This document shows positions 24,516 to 32,328 of a stretch of DNA of 64,000 nt, one piece after another. The notes under the pieces are model-generated. The model was not told where the DNA came from and made no database searches. It worked only from the letters and a program-made list of their open reading frames with translations. Each line of letters opens with the position of its first letter. Within the stretch, counting starts at the first letter, position 1. Source of the stretch: Sphingomonas sp. UBA978 (GTDB taxonomy: Bacteria; Pseudomonadota; Alphaproteobacteria; Sphingomonadales; Sphingomonadaceae); assembly GCF_002292295.1 (NCBI RefSeq), contig NZ_DBBS01000016.1, positions 131,765 to 195,764 on the forward strand. Reading direction: 5' to 3'. Both the position numbers and the translations under genes were made by a program.

Positions 24516-25022
24516 ATGACCGTGCCGATCCTCCGCACCGACCGCCTGATCCTGCGCGGCCACGCGCCCGGGGACCTCGACGAGCTGACCGCGATGTGGG
24601 GCGACCCGGCGGTCTATGCGATGATCGGCGGCGTGCCCCGGTCGCGCGAGGACGTGTGGCTGCGCCTGCTCCGCTCGGTCGGCCAGTGGCAGCTGTTCGG
24701 CTATGGCAGCTGGGTGCTGCGCAATGCCGACGGCGTGCTGGTCGGCGAGGCGGGGCTGCTCGAATCGCGCCGGGCGATCGATCCGCCGCTGGCCTGGCCG
24801 GAGATGGGCTGGGCGCTCGCCCCGGCGGCGCACGGCAAGGGCTATGCGGCCGAGGCGCTCGCCGCGATCCTCGCCTGGGCGACGGGGCAGGGGATCGCCC
24901 GCACCACCTGCATCATCGATCCGGGCAACGCGCCCTCGCGGCGGCTGGCGGCGCGGCTCGGCTATGTCGAGGTGCGCGAGGCGCGCTATCGCGATCATCC
25001 GACGCTGGTGTTCGAACGCTGA
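24516..25022 (+). CDS. GNAT-family N-acetyltransferase (RimJ/RimL type)
   Basis: A 168-residue acetyltransferase with the RimJ/RimL-like opening ILRTDRLILRGHAPGDL. The acetyl-CoA loop is HGKGYAAEAL and the late block NAPSRRLAARLGYVEV completes the fold. The ATG at 24516 was chosen over an upstream in-frame ATG at 24486 because the family sequence begins there and GGAG lies close by. Divergent from crtY and followed by the hydroxylase gene after about 50 bp. Substrate unknown. Confidence 0.88.
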   Translation: MTVPILRTDRLILRGHAPGDLDELTAMWGDPAVYAMIGGVPRSREDVWLRLLRSVGQWQLFGYGSWVLRNADGVLVGEAGLLESRRAIDPPLAWPEMGWALAPAAHGKGYAAEALAAILAWATGQGIARTTCIIDPGNAPSRRLAARLGYVEVREARYRDHPTLVFER

Positions 25023-25073
25023 CCCGCCGGGCAGCGTGTATCCCCGCGCGCCGAACTCGGCTAAGCCCGCGCC

Positions 25074-25889
25074 ATGCTGATCGCGATCACCCTGTCCGCA
25101 CTGGCGATGACGCTGATCGTCGGCGTGCGCTATCTGATCGTCTCAGGCGCGTTCGCCGCGGCGACGCGGGTGCGCCATCCCGGCCTCTACACCGGGCTCG
25201 ACGCGCAGATGCGGCGCGAGGTGGCGTGGAGCCTCGCCTCGGCGGCGATCTACGGCATCCCCGCCGGCGTGCTCGCCTGGGGGTGGAAGGCGCACGGCTG
25301 GACGCGGATCTACGAGGACGTCCACGCCTTCCCGCTCTGGTATCTGCCGGTGTCGGTTGGCATCTACCTGTTTCTCCATGACACCTGGTTCTACTGGACG
25401 CATCGCTGGATGCACCGGCCGGCGGTGTTCCGCGCGGCGCATGCCGTCCATCACGCCAGCCGCCCGCCGACCGCCTGGGCCGCGATGGCCTTCCACCCGC
25501 TGGAGGCGGTGACCGGGGCTGTGGCAATTCCGCTACTGGTGCTGGCAATTCCGATCCACGTCGGCGCTCTGGGCTTCGTGCTGGCGGTCATGACCGTTAT
25601 GGGCGTAACCAATCACATGGGTTGGGAGGTTTTCCCGAGGTTCATGTGGCGGGGGCCATTGGGGGGATGGCTTATCACCGCCAGTCATCACCAACGCCAC
25701 CATGAACAATATGGATGCAATTATGGGCTCTACTTCCGTTTCTGGGATCGTTTGTGCGGCACCGATCGCGGCATCGGCGACTTCGCACGCACGCACGCCC
25801 GGGCGGCGGCACGCCATGGCGTTGCGGATGACCGCGCTGCTGCCGGCGGCGGCGCTGGTCCTCGGCGCGGCGCCGATCGCGCGGCTTGA
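25074..25889 (+). CDS. sterol desaturase/fatty-acid hydroxylase family protein, possible carotenoid 2,2'-hydroxylase
   Basis: A 271-residue membrane di-iron hydroxylase. The three His clusters are HDTWFYWTHRWMH, HAVHH and HHQRHHEQY, with four or five membrane segments around them. Being beside crtY and crtI suggests a xanthophyll-modifying enzyme; sphingomonads make nostoxanthin with a 2,2'-hydroxylase (CrtG), and I believe that enzyme belongs to this superfamily, so CrtG is a reasonable but untested guess. The 3-hydroxylase CrtZ is encoded separately at 55104. The last 35 residues are Ala/Arg-rich and overlap the start of the DUF2141 gene by about 74 bp, which may mean a variable tail or an ancestral frameshift. 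Confidence 0.85.
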   Translation: MLIAITLSALAMTLIVGVRYLIVSGAFAAATRVRHPGLYTGLDAQMRREVAWSLASAAIYGIPAGVLAWGWKAHGWTRIYEDVHAFPLWYLPVSVGIYLFLHDTWFYWTHRWMHRPAVFRAAHAVHHASRPPTAWAAMAFHPLEAVTGAVAIPLLVLAIPIHVGALGFVLAVMTVMGVTNHMGWEVFPRFMWRGPLGGWLITASHHQRHHEQYGCNYGLYFRFWDRLCGTDRGIGDFARTHARAAARHGVADDRAAAGGGAGPRRGADRAA

Positions 25890-26244
25890 CGTCGGCGTCG
25901 ACCATATGCGCTCGGCCAGGGGGATGCTGCGCGTCTGCCTGACCGCGGACCCGGACAATTTCCCCGCCTGCGTCGACGATGCCGATGCCGTCACCCGCTC
26001 GGTCCCGGCCGGCGCGCATGCGATGCGCTTCGACGGCCTGCCGCTCGGCAATTATGCGGTCGCGGTGATCCACGACGAGAACGGCAACGCCAAGCTCGAC
26101 ACCTTCGCCGGCATCCCCAAGGAAGGCTTCGGCTTCTCGCGCAATCCCGCGATCCGCTTCGGCCCGCCGCGCTTCGCCGCCGCCCGCTTCGCGGTGACCA
26201 GTGATGCAAATCAGCAACAGATCACGATGCGTTACATCTTCTGA
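25816..26244 (+). CDS. DUF2141 domain-containing exported protein
   Basis: A 142-residue secreted protein. The signal peptide is ALRMTALLPAAALVLGAAPIA. The DUF2141 beta-sandwich follows, with LRVCLTADPDNFPAC, then AMRFDGLPLGNYAVAVIHDENGNAKLDT, which is the strongest family signature, and a final strand MRYIF. Function is unknown in the family, although members often sit beside carotenoid hydroxylases in sphingomonads. The ATG at 25816 lies inside the end of the hydroxylase gene in another frame, implying translational coupling. Confidence 0.82.
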   Translation: MALRMTALLPAAALVLGAAPIARLDVGVDHMRSARGMLRVCLTADPDNFPACVDDADAVTRSVPAGAHAMRFDGLPLGNYAVAVIHDENGNAKLDTFAGIPKEGFGFSRNPAIRFGPPRFAAARFAVTSDANQQQITMRYIF

Positions 26245-26277
26245 CACAATCGGTCGGATAATAACGGACCTGACCGC

Positions 26278-26293
26278 GTTACGGCCTCGTAAC
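26278..26293. promoter_or_regulatory. inverted repeat before the MipA/OmpV gene
   Basis: GTTACG and CGTAAC are separated by four bases, about 20 bp ahead of the TTG start at 26312. The position would suit an operator, but the arms are short and no regulator can be named. Confidence 0.3.
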
Positions 26294-26311
26294 AGGTTTG
26301 GAGCCTCTCCT

Positions 26312-27193
26312 TTGTCCGTCAAGATTGTCCTGCCGCTCGCGCTCGCGGCCGCCGTTTCTCTCGTTTCGCCCGCGCTCGCGCAGGACGTCCCGCCCGGCAC
26401 CGGGTCGGTGGCGAGCACCGCGGCGGAATTCGACCTCGACCGCGATTCGGTCACCATCGGCGCCGCCGGCGTCTACCTCACCGATTACGAAGGCTCGAAC
26501 GACTATCGCTGGACGCCGGCCCCCGCCGCGATCGGCTCGATCAAGGGCTTCGGCTTCACGCTCGCCGGCAACCGCCTGAGCGTCGATCTGATCCCCAACC
26601 GGCCGGGAACGACCTGGGACCTGCAGGCAGGCCCGATCGGCGTCGTCAACTTCAACCGCAACAGCCTCAAGAACATCGACGATCCCCGCGTTCGTGCGCT
26701 CGGCAAGGTCGATACCGCGATCGAACTCGGCGGCTATGTCGGCATCGGCAAGACCGGCGTCATCACCAGCCCGTACGACAAATTGTCGGTGACGGTCAGC
26801 TATCGCCATGACGTCAGCAACGCGCACGACAGCGGCATCTGGCAGCCGAGCGTCAACTATATCACCCCGCTCAGCACCAAGGCGGCGGTGGCGCTGTTCG
26901 GTACGGCCGAGCGTGCCGGCCGCGGCTATGCGACCACCTATTTCTCGGTGTCGCCGACGCAGACGATCGCCAGCGGCCTGCCGACCTACAATGCGCGCGG
27001 CGGCTGGAAGAACTATACGCTCGGCGGCCTCGCCACCTATTCGCTGACCGGCAATCTGCTGAAGGGGTTCAAGGTCGTCGCCGGCGGCACCTATCGCCGC
27101 ATGCTCAACGACTTCGCCGACAGCCCGCTGGTCGGCATCGCCGGGTCGAAGAACCAGTGGCTCGGCGCGGTCGGGCTCGCCTACACCTTCTGA
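26312..27193 (+). CDS. MipA/OmpV family outer-membrane protein
   Basis: A 293-residue predicted outer-membrane beta-barrel. The signal peptide is VLPLALAAAVSLVSPALAQD and the mature protein begins near residue 23. Family segments include VTIGAAGVYLTDYEGSNDY, FTLAGNRLSVDLIP and the C-terminal WLGAVGLAYTF, ending in the Phe typical of barrel proteins. I take TTG 26312 as the start because GGAG lies eight bases upstream and the signal peptide begins there. MipA in E. coli links to murein enzymes; here the role is unknown. A GC-rich inverted repeat after the stop faces the convergent anti-sigma gene. Confidence 0.88.
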   Translation: MSVKIVLPLALAAAVSLVSPALAQDVPPGTGSVASTAAEFDLDRDSVTIGAAGVYLTDYEGSNDYRWTPAPAAIGSIKGFGFTLAGNRLSVDLIPNRPGTTWDLQAGPIGVVNFNRNSLKNIDDPRVRALGKVDTAIELGGYVGIGKTGVITSPYDKLSVTVSYRHDVSNAHDSGIWQPSVNYITPLSTKAAVALFGTAERAGRGYATTYFSVSPTQTIASGLPTYNARGGWKNYTLGGLATYSLTGNLLKGFKVVAGGTYRRMLNDFADSPLVGIAGSKNQWLGAVGLAYTF

Positions 27194-27196
27194 CCG

Positions 27197-27243
27197 ACGA
27201 CGGGGCGGGGGCGGATCGACGCGCCCTCCGCCCGGTCGTCCCC
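27197..27243. terminator. GC-rich hairpin between convergent genes
   Basis: CGACGACGGGGCGGGGGCGG can pair with CCCTCCGCCCGGTCGTC downstream, with small internal bulges. It lies between the stops of mipA and the anti-sigma gene and has no T-run on either side, so it is only a likely bidirectional stop signal. Confidence 0.4.
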
Positions 27244-27250
27244 GGTCACG

Positions 27251-28009
27251 TCACCCGCTGAGCTTGCCCGCCGCCACCACCGGCCCGGTCGGTGCCCCGG
27301 TCGGCGAGCCGCCGGCCGGCTCGATCGAGATCGCCAGCACCGCATCCGCCCCGATCACGCCGCGCAGCGCGGCGGGTACGGTCAGTTCGGCCCGCGTCGC
27401 ATCCGCGACCACGCCCAGCGAGCGCGGCGCCTCGGTCCCGCGGATCACCCACAATTCGGCCGATCGCCCGGCCGGCACGTCGACCGCGCCGGCGATCCGC
27501 ACTGTCCCGCGCGCGGGATCGTAGGCGGCCGCGACCGGTGTGCCCGCGCCGGTCGGCGCCATCGCCGCGATCAGCGGGGCCGGTCCGGCGACCGGCACGG
27601 GGATGCGCACCGGTGCCGGCGCCGGCCGCAGCGCCAGCATCGCCGTCACCGCCAGCAACAGGCACGCCGCGATGCTCGCCGCCAGCGCCAGCATCCGCCA
27701 GCCTCGCTGGTTGTCGTTCGCTGCCGCCGGGTCGCCCGCCACGCCATGATTCTGCGACCGGTCGATCGACGCCTCGATCCGCGCCGCCATCCCGGCGGGG
27801 GCATCCACCGCCGGCCAGTCCGCGAACAGCGCCGCCAGCCAGTCGCGCCACCGCTCGACCGCCGCGGCGAACATGGGCTCGTGCACCAGCCGCCGCAGCG
27901 CGACGGCGAGCTCGTCGCCCTCCAGCACGCCCAGCGCCAGTTCGGCCGCCATCATGTCGGGATCGGGCATATCGGGATCGGGCATGGCGGGGTCTTCAGG
28001 CGCCGGCAT
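27251..28009 (-). CDS. RskA-family anti-sigma factor
   Basis: A 252-residue single-span membrane protein. The cytoplasmic N-terminal part (residues about 18-85) has MMAAELALGVLEGDEL and VERWRDWLAALFADW, the anti-sigma domain pattern. One membrane segment (about 106-127) is followed by an RskA-type periplasmic domain with strands such as GRSAELWVIRGTEAPRSLG. It would hold the adjacent SigK-like sigma factor inactive until the periplasmic domain is perturbed. It overlaps the sigma gene by 14 bp. The N-terminus has a direct repeat giving PDPDMPDPDM, so the exact start is uncertain. Confidence 0.9.
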   Translation of the reverse strand: MPAPEDPAMPDPDMPDPDMMAAELALGVLEGDELAVALRRLVHEPMFAAAVERWRDWLAALFADWPAVDAPAGMAARIEASIDRSQNHGVAGDPAAANDNQRGWRMLALAASIAACLLLAVTAMLALRPAPAPVRIPVPVAGPAPLIAAMAPTGAGTPVAAAYDPARGTVRIAGAVDVPAGRSAELWVIRGTEAPRSLGVVADATRAELTVPAALRGVIGADAVLAISIEPAGGSPTGAPTGPVVAAGKLSG

Positions 28010-28544
28010 CGAGGCACCCCCGCAACGCCAGCAGGCCGCGCCGCACCCAGGATTTCATCGTCCCCAGCGGCACCGCCTGCCGCTCGGCCAGTTCGGCATA
28101 GGTCAGCCCGCCGAAAAACGCGCTGCGGATCGCGCCGCGCTGGCGGCTTTCGATCCCCTCCAGGCATTCGTGCAGCCGCGCCTGCGCTTCCTCGGCGAGC
28201 AATGCGTCATCCTGCCGCGGCGCGCCGTCGGCGATCGTGTCTGCCTCGTCCAGGGGGGCCGCCCGCCCGCGACCCTGTCGCCGGCGCCAGTCGATCGCGC
28301 GGTTGCGCGCGATCGTCGCCAGCCAGGAAATCGGGCTCGCGCGTCCCGGCTGATAGCCGTCCGCCCGGTTCCAGATCGTCAGATACACGTCGTGCAACAC
28401 GTCCTCGGCACCTTGCCTGTCGACGCAGATACGCAGGCAGATCCCGAAAAGCTTCGCCGACGTCATCGCATAGACGTCGCGGAAGGCGTCGCGATCGTGC
28501 CGGCCGGTGCGGATCAACGCCTCGACCAATGCCGCACGGGCCAT
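27996..28544 (-). CDS. ECF sigma factor (SigK-like)
   Basis: A 182-residue extracytoplasmic-function sigma factor. Region 2 contains LFGICLRICVDRQGAEDVLHD and the core-binding DVYLTIWNRA, while region 4 shows IRSAFFGGLTYAELAERQ and the helix-turn-helix VPLGTMKSWVRRGL. It would direct RNA polymerase to its own promoter and probably to the divergent ferritin-like genes. The start is uncertain: ATG 28544 gives a standard length, but there is no clear ribosome site and the frame stays open to 28649. The overlapping RskA gene is its probable inhibitor. Confidence 0.9.
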   Translation of the reverse strand: MARAALVEALIRTGRHDRDAFRDVYAMTSAKLFGICLRICVDRQGAEDVLHDVYLTIWNRADGYQPGRASPISWLATIARNRAIDWRRRQGRGRAAPLDEADTIADGAPRQDDALLAEEAQARLHECLEGIESRQRGAIRSAFFGGLTYAELAERQAVPLGTMKSWVRRGLLALRGCLDAGA

Positions 28545-28794
28545 GTCGAGACGGGGCTGATCGGGGTGCTGCACGGTTGAAAGACTAGCCGCAGTTCTGC
28601 CGGGTCGCAATATATCGTCCGGTCGACGCCGATATTTGTTGCGTTGCAACGCGTTGAGATCAAGGTTTTTCTTTTTGTTGCTGGCATCCTTTCCCGCATC
28701 CGGAACGTAGCTGCCGGAGGTTTCCCGTGGATCGTCTCGTCAGCGTGGCGGAACGACGTCGGTGCGGCCGACAAGGTGAGGGAGGTTGCTGACC
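28545..28794. promoter_or_regulatory. divergent promoter region between the sigma factor and the first ferritin-like gene
   Basis: This 250-bp gap carries the promoters for two divergent units. It is less GC-rich than its surroundings and includes a perfect 12-bp palindrome, GCGTTGCAACGC, at 28641-28652, and a T-rich stretch at 28664-28680. I could not identify -35/-10 elements for the ECF factor with confidence. GGAGG at 28781-28785 is the ribosome site of the first ferritin-like gene. Confidence 0.5.
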
Positions 28795-29808
28795 ATGACC
28801 CAGACGGATCAGATCATCGAGGCGTTCGACGCCCGGGCGAGGCGGCGCGAAGAACGCCGCGGTTTCTTTACGAACGTGATGGGCATGGCGGCGGTGGCCA
28901 CTGCCGGTGCCGCGGCGATGTCGCTGGCCAGCGAAGCGCAGGCGCAGACGACCGGCCCGTCGGAGGTCGACGTCCTCAACTTCGCGCTCAACCTCGAATA
29001 TCTCGAGGCGCAATTCTACAGCTACGCCTCGACCGGACAGGGGCTGCCCAACAACCTGCTCACCGGCGGCGTCGGCACGCAGGGTGCGGTCGTCACCGGC
29101 ACCGGCACCGGATCGGCACGCCGGGTCAATTTTACCGACCCCGCGATCGCCGCCTATGCGCGTGAGATCACGCAGGACGAGATCGCGCACGTCACTTTCC
29201 TGCGCGCCGCGATCCGCGGCACCGGCACCAGTGACGCGCTGATCGCCGCGCAGCCGACGATCAACATCTCGGGCGCCGCCGGCGGTGCCTTCGCGGCCGC
29301 GGCGGCCAGCACGACGCCGGCGCTGACCGGCTTCGATCCCTATGCGGACGACAACAGCTTCCTGCAGGCGGCCTTCATCTTCGAGGACGTCGGCGTCACC
29401 GCCTACAAGGGCGCGGCCGGCGCGCTCATCAACAACAAGACCTATCTGGAGGCGGCCGCCGGCATCCTCGCGGTCGAGGCCTATCACGCCGCGATCGTCC
29501 GCACCGCGCTCTATGCGCGCGGGCTGACCGTACCGGCGCTGCGCACCAATCCCGATGCGATCTCGAACCTGCGCGATTCGGTCGACGGCACCACCGATCT
29601 CGATCAGGGCATCTCGCCGACGACCGTGTCGGGCCAGACCGTGTCGAACATCGTGCCGCTCGATACCAACGGGCTCGCCTTCAGCCGCACCCCGGCGCAG
29701 GTGCTCAACATCGTCTATCTCAATCCCCGATCGGTGACCGCGGGCGGGTTCTTCCCCAACGGCATCAACAACGGCAACACTGCGATCCGCTCCAGCGGCG
29801 CGAACTGA
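28795..29808 (+). CDS. exported ferritin-like domain protein, copy 1 (Tat-type signal, soluble)
   Basis: A 337-residue Ferritin_2-type (PF13668-like) protein. The N-terminus has a twin-arginine-like signal, RRGFFTNVMG followed by a hydrophobic stretch ending AQA near residue 50. The four-helix bundle carries di-iron-type ligands: Glu in LNLEYLEAQFY, E-x-x-H in DEIAH, Glu in FIFEDVGVTAYKG and E-x-x-H in VEAYHA. The C-terminal conserved block is NIVPLDTNGLAFSR and QVLNIVYLN. Desiccation-related plant proteins share this domain. It starts the four-gene array divergent from the SigK-like gene, which suggests control by that sigma factor. Confidence 0.88.
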   Translation: MTQTDQIIEAFDARARRREERRGFFTNVMGMAAVATAGAAAMSLASEAQAQTTGPSEVDVLNFALNLEYLEAQFYSYASTGQGLPNNLLTGGVGTQGAVVTGTGTGSARRVNFTDPAIAAYAREITQDEIAHVTFLRAAIRGTGTSDALIAAQPTINISGAAGGAFAAAAASTTPALTGFDPYADDNSFLQAAFIFEDVGVTAYKGAAGALINNKTYLEAAAGILAVEAYHAAIVRTALYARGLTVPALRTNPDAISNLRDSVDGTTDLDQGISPTTVSGQTVSNIVPLDTNGLAFSRTPAQVLNIVYLNPRSVTAGGFFPNGINNGNTAIRSSGAN

Positions 29809-29821
29809 GGGGAGCGCGATC

Positions 29822-30931
29822 ATGACCCACGAGACATCGATCCTCGAGATCATCGAAAAGACCACCGCCCGCCGCCACGCGCGCCGAGCCTTCATGAAGA
29901 CCGCGGTCGGTGGCGTCGCCGCCGTCGGCGGCCTGTCGCTGCTCGCCGCCTGCGGTGACGACGACGCCATGTCGACGCCCTTCCCGACGCCGACGCCCAC
30001 GCCGGCGGTCAGCACCGACGTGGCCGTGCTCAACTTCGCGCTCAACCTCGAATATCTCGAGGCGCAATTCTACAGCTATGCCGCCTTCGGCACCGGCCTG
30101 CCGGCCGCGTCGCTGACCGGGACGGGCACGCAGGGGTCGGTGGTGACCGGGTCGGGCGCTGGCTTCCCGCGCGCGGTCGACTTCACCGGCGATCCGCTGA
30201 TCGGCCAATATGCGCGCGAGATCGCCTATGACGAGATCGCGCACGTCAACTTCCTGCGGACCGCGCTCGGCAGTGCGGCGGTGGCGCAGCCGGCGATCAA
30301 CATCTCCGGCACCGTGGACGGCGCCTTCTCGGCGGCGGCGCGGGCGGCGGGGGTGATCTCGGGCGCGACGGCGACGTTCGATCCCTATCTCAACCCGACC
30401 AACTTCCTGCTCGGCGCCTACATCTTCGAGGACGTCGGCGTCACCGCCTACAAGGGCGCATCGCCGGTCATCTCGGCGATGTATCTCGAGGCGGCGGCGG
30501 GGATTCTTGCGGCGGAGGCCTATCACGCCGGTCTGGTCCGCACGATCCTCTACGCCCGGGGGGTCACCAACCGCGACCTCATCACCCAGGCGCAGCAGAT
30601 CTCGAACCTGCGCGACGCCGCCGACGGCACCGCGACGGGGACGCTGGCGGGCGGCACCACGCCGACCGCGGGCAGCGCCTCGCCGGACGGCACCACCGCC
30701 AGCACCGGCGATACCGACCAGGGGATCGGCGGCACCAACATCGGCGTCCTCGCGACCGGCGTGTCGAACATCGTCCCAACCGACGTGAATGGCCTCACCT
30801 ACAGCCGCACCACACAACAGGTGCACAATATCGTGTACCTCAACGCCACCGGCGCCAACCGCACCAGCGGCGGCTTTTTCCCGGCCGGCACCAACAATCC
30901 GAACCCGGCCTTTACCGTCGGTCTCGGCTGA
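29822..30931 (+). CDS. exported ferritin-like domain protein, copy 2 (lipoprotein)
   Basis: A 369-residue paralogue 13 bp downstream of copy 1. The N-terminus is RRAFMKTAVGG followed by LLAAC, so it is a likely Tat-exported lipoprotein with the Cys near residue 43. A Thr-Pro spacer (PFPTPTPTPA) then leads into the ferritin-like bundle with LNLEYLEAQFY, DEIAH, FEDVGVTAYKG and AEAYHA. Before the C-terminal NIVPTDVNGLTYSR block it has a Gly/Thr-rich insert of about 35 residues that copies 1 and 4 lack. A terminator follows, so copies 1 and 2 form one transcription unit. Confidence 0.88.
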   Translation: MTHETSILEIIEKTTARRHARRAFMKTAVGGVAAVGGLSLLAACGDDDAMSTPFPTPTPTPAVSTDVAVLNFALNLEYLEAQFYSYAAFGTGLPAASLTGTGTQGSVVTGSGAGFPRAVDFTGDPLIGQYAREIAYDEIAHVNFLRTALGSAAVAQPAINISGTVDGAFSAAARAAGVISGATATFDPYLNPTNFLLGAYIFEDVGVTAYKGASPVISAMYLEAAAGILAAEAYHAGLVRTILYARGVTNRDLITQAQQISNLRDAADGTATGTLAGGTTPTAGSASPDGTTASTGDTDQGIGGTNIGVLATGVSNIVPTDVNGLTYSRTTQQVHNIVYLNATGANRTSGGFFPAGTNNPNPAFTVGLG

Positions 30932-30945
30932 TCCTCCCCGCCTTC

Positions 30946-30969
30946 GGCGCGCCACCCTCCTGGCGCGCC
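30946..30969. repeat. GGCGCGCC inverted repeat after copy 2
   Basis: The 8-bp palindrome GGCGCGCC occurs twice with an 8-base spacer and can also form a stem between copies. It precedes a stronger terminator at 30977-31019. Confidence 0.5.
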
Positions 30970-30976
30970 GATGATC

Positions 30977-31019
30977 GATCCTCCTTCGATGCCCTTACGG
31001 GCGTCGGGGGAGGATTTTT
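30977..31019 (+). terminator. Rho-independent terminator after ferritin-like copy 2
   Basis: ATCCTCC and GGAGGAT pair around an inner GCCC-TTAC-GGGC stem, and a run of T residues follows at 31015-31018. This separates the copy 1-2 unit from copy 3. Confidence 0.75.
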
Positions 31020-31158
31020 CATTGGCGGTTCCTCCGCTTGGTCCGTCCGATCGGCCGATTCCGGCGCGGTCGGGGTTGACGCACCGGGCGGGATGCGGAA
31101 CGGCAGGGCTATCCTGGGCGGCGCGCAAACCGCCCGCGCGATGGGGAGAACCCGAGTA

Positions 31159-32274
31159 ATGACCGCCCGTACCGATATCGACAGCGCCATCCTGACCGCG
31201 GCGCTCGACGCCCGCGTCGCGCGTCGCGAACAGCGTCGCGACTTCTTCAAGACCGCGATCGGCGCGATGGCGGTCACCGCCGCCGGGGCGTCCGCGCTGA
31301 CGCTGGCCGATCAGGCGCGGGCGCAGACGGCGACCCCCACGCCGACCCCGACCCCGGTCTATACCGATCCGGACATCCTCAATTTCGCGCTCAATCTCGA
31401 ATATCTCGAAGCGCAATATTACGCCTATGCCACCACCGGCGCCGGCCTGCCTGCCAACCTGCTGACCGGCACGGGGACGGCCGGCGCGGTGCGTGGCGGG
31501 GCGCAGGTGCCGTTCAGTGATCCGGTAATCGCGCGCTACGCCCGCGAGATCGCCGCCGACGAACTCGCCCACGTCACCTATCTGCGCAATGCGCTCGGCA
31601 GCACGGTCGCGGTCGCGCAACCGGTGATCGATATTTCGGTCGGGCCGAACAGCGCCTTTTCCGCCGCTGCGGTCGCCGCCAAGCTCATCAGCGCCGGCCA
31701 GACCTTCAACCCCTATCTCAACGACGAGACGTTCCTGCTCGGCGCGTTCATCTTCGAGGACGTCGGCGTCACCGCCTACAAGGGCGCGGCGCCGTTGCTG
31801 ACCAGGACTTATATCGAGGCGGCGGCCGGTATCCTGGCGGTCGAGGCCTATCATGCCGCAACGATCCGCACCGAATTGTACCGCAAGGGCATCGTGACGG
31901 GATCGACGCTGATCGCGCAGGTCCAGTCGATCTCCGACGCGCGCGACAGCCTCGACGGCGGGACCGAGATCGACCAGGGCATCACGCCGGGCACCAGCGC
32001 CGCGCCGGGCCAGGTGACGCCTACCCCGACGCCGACCGCGACCGCGACCGCGACGCCGACGCCCACACCGACCCCAACGCCCACCGCGACCGCAACGCCG
32101 ACGCCGACCTTCGCGGTGTCGAACATCATGCCGACCGACGCGAACGGCATCGCCTACAGCCGCAGCCCCAACCAGGTGCTCAACATCGTCTATCTGAACG
32201 CCGCGGCGACGAGTGCGGGCGGATTCTTCCCGTCCGGCCTCAACGGCACGATCAAGGCGGCCACCGTCTCCTGA
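31159..32274 (+). CDS. exported ferritin-like domain protein, copy 3 (Tat-type signal, soluble)
   Basis: A 371-residue paralogue with a Tat-type signal (REQRRDFFKTAIGAM, cleavage after RAQ/A near residue 54) and a short Thr-Pro linker (TPTPTPTPVY). Ferritin-like ligand motifs are LNLEYLEAQYY, ADELAH, FIFEDVGVTAYKG and VEAYHA. Between bundle and C-terminal block it carries a long Thr-Pro/Thr-Ala repeat of about 35 residues encoded by an ACGCCGACG-type microsatellite (32020-32109). The tail has NIMPTDANGIAYSR and QVLNIVYLN. The ATG at 31159 follows GGGGAGAAC. Its promoter must lie in the 140 bp after the terminator. Confidence 0.88.
   Translation: MTARTDIDSAILTAALDARVARREQRRDFFKTAIGAMAVTAAGASALTLADQARAQTATPTPTPTPVYTDPDILNFALNLEYLEAQYYAYATTGAGLPANLLTGTGTAGAVRGGAQVPFSDPVIARYAREIAADELAHVTYLRNALGSTVAVAQPVIDISVGPNSAFSAAAVAAKLISAGQTFNPYLNDETFLLGAFIFEDVGVTAYKGAAPLLTRTYIEAAAGILAVEAYHAATIRTELYRKGIVTGSTLIAQVQSISDARDSLDGGTEIDQGITPGTSAAPGQVTPTPTPTATATATPTPTPTPTPTATATPTPTFAVSNIMPTDANGIAYSRSPNQVLNIVYLNAAATSAGGFFPSGLNGTIKAATVS
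32019..32109. repeat. Thr-Pro-coding microsatellite in ferritin-like copy 3
   Basis: Imperfect repeats of ACCCCGACG/ACCGCGACC encode a (TP)n and (TA)n tract. The same kind of tract, shorter, is found after the signal in copies 2, 3 and 4. It resembles flexible surface-protein linkers and is prone to length change. Confidence 0.8.
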
Positions 32275-32328
32275 TCCGGCGCCGATCCGCCAGCTGCGTC
32301 CTTCAAAGCATTCAGGGGATTGAACCCG

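Noticed and set aside
25700..25889. Frameshift in the sterol-desaturase-type hydroxylase
   Set aside because: All His clusters lie before the overlap and the DUF2141 gene has its own signal peptide, so two overlapping genes explain the data; sequencing error remains a minor possibility.
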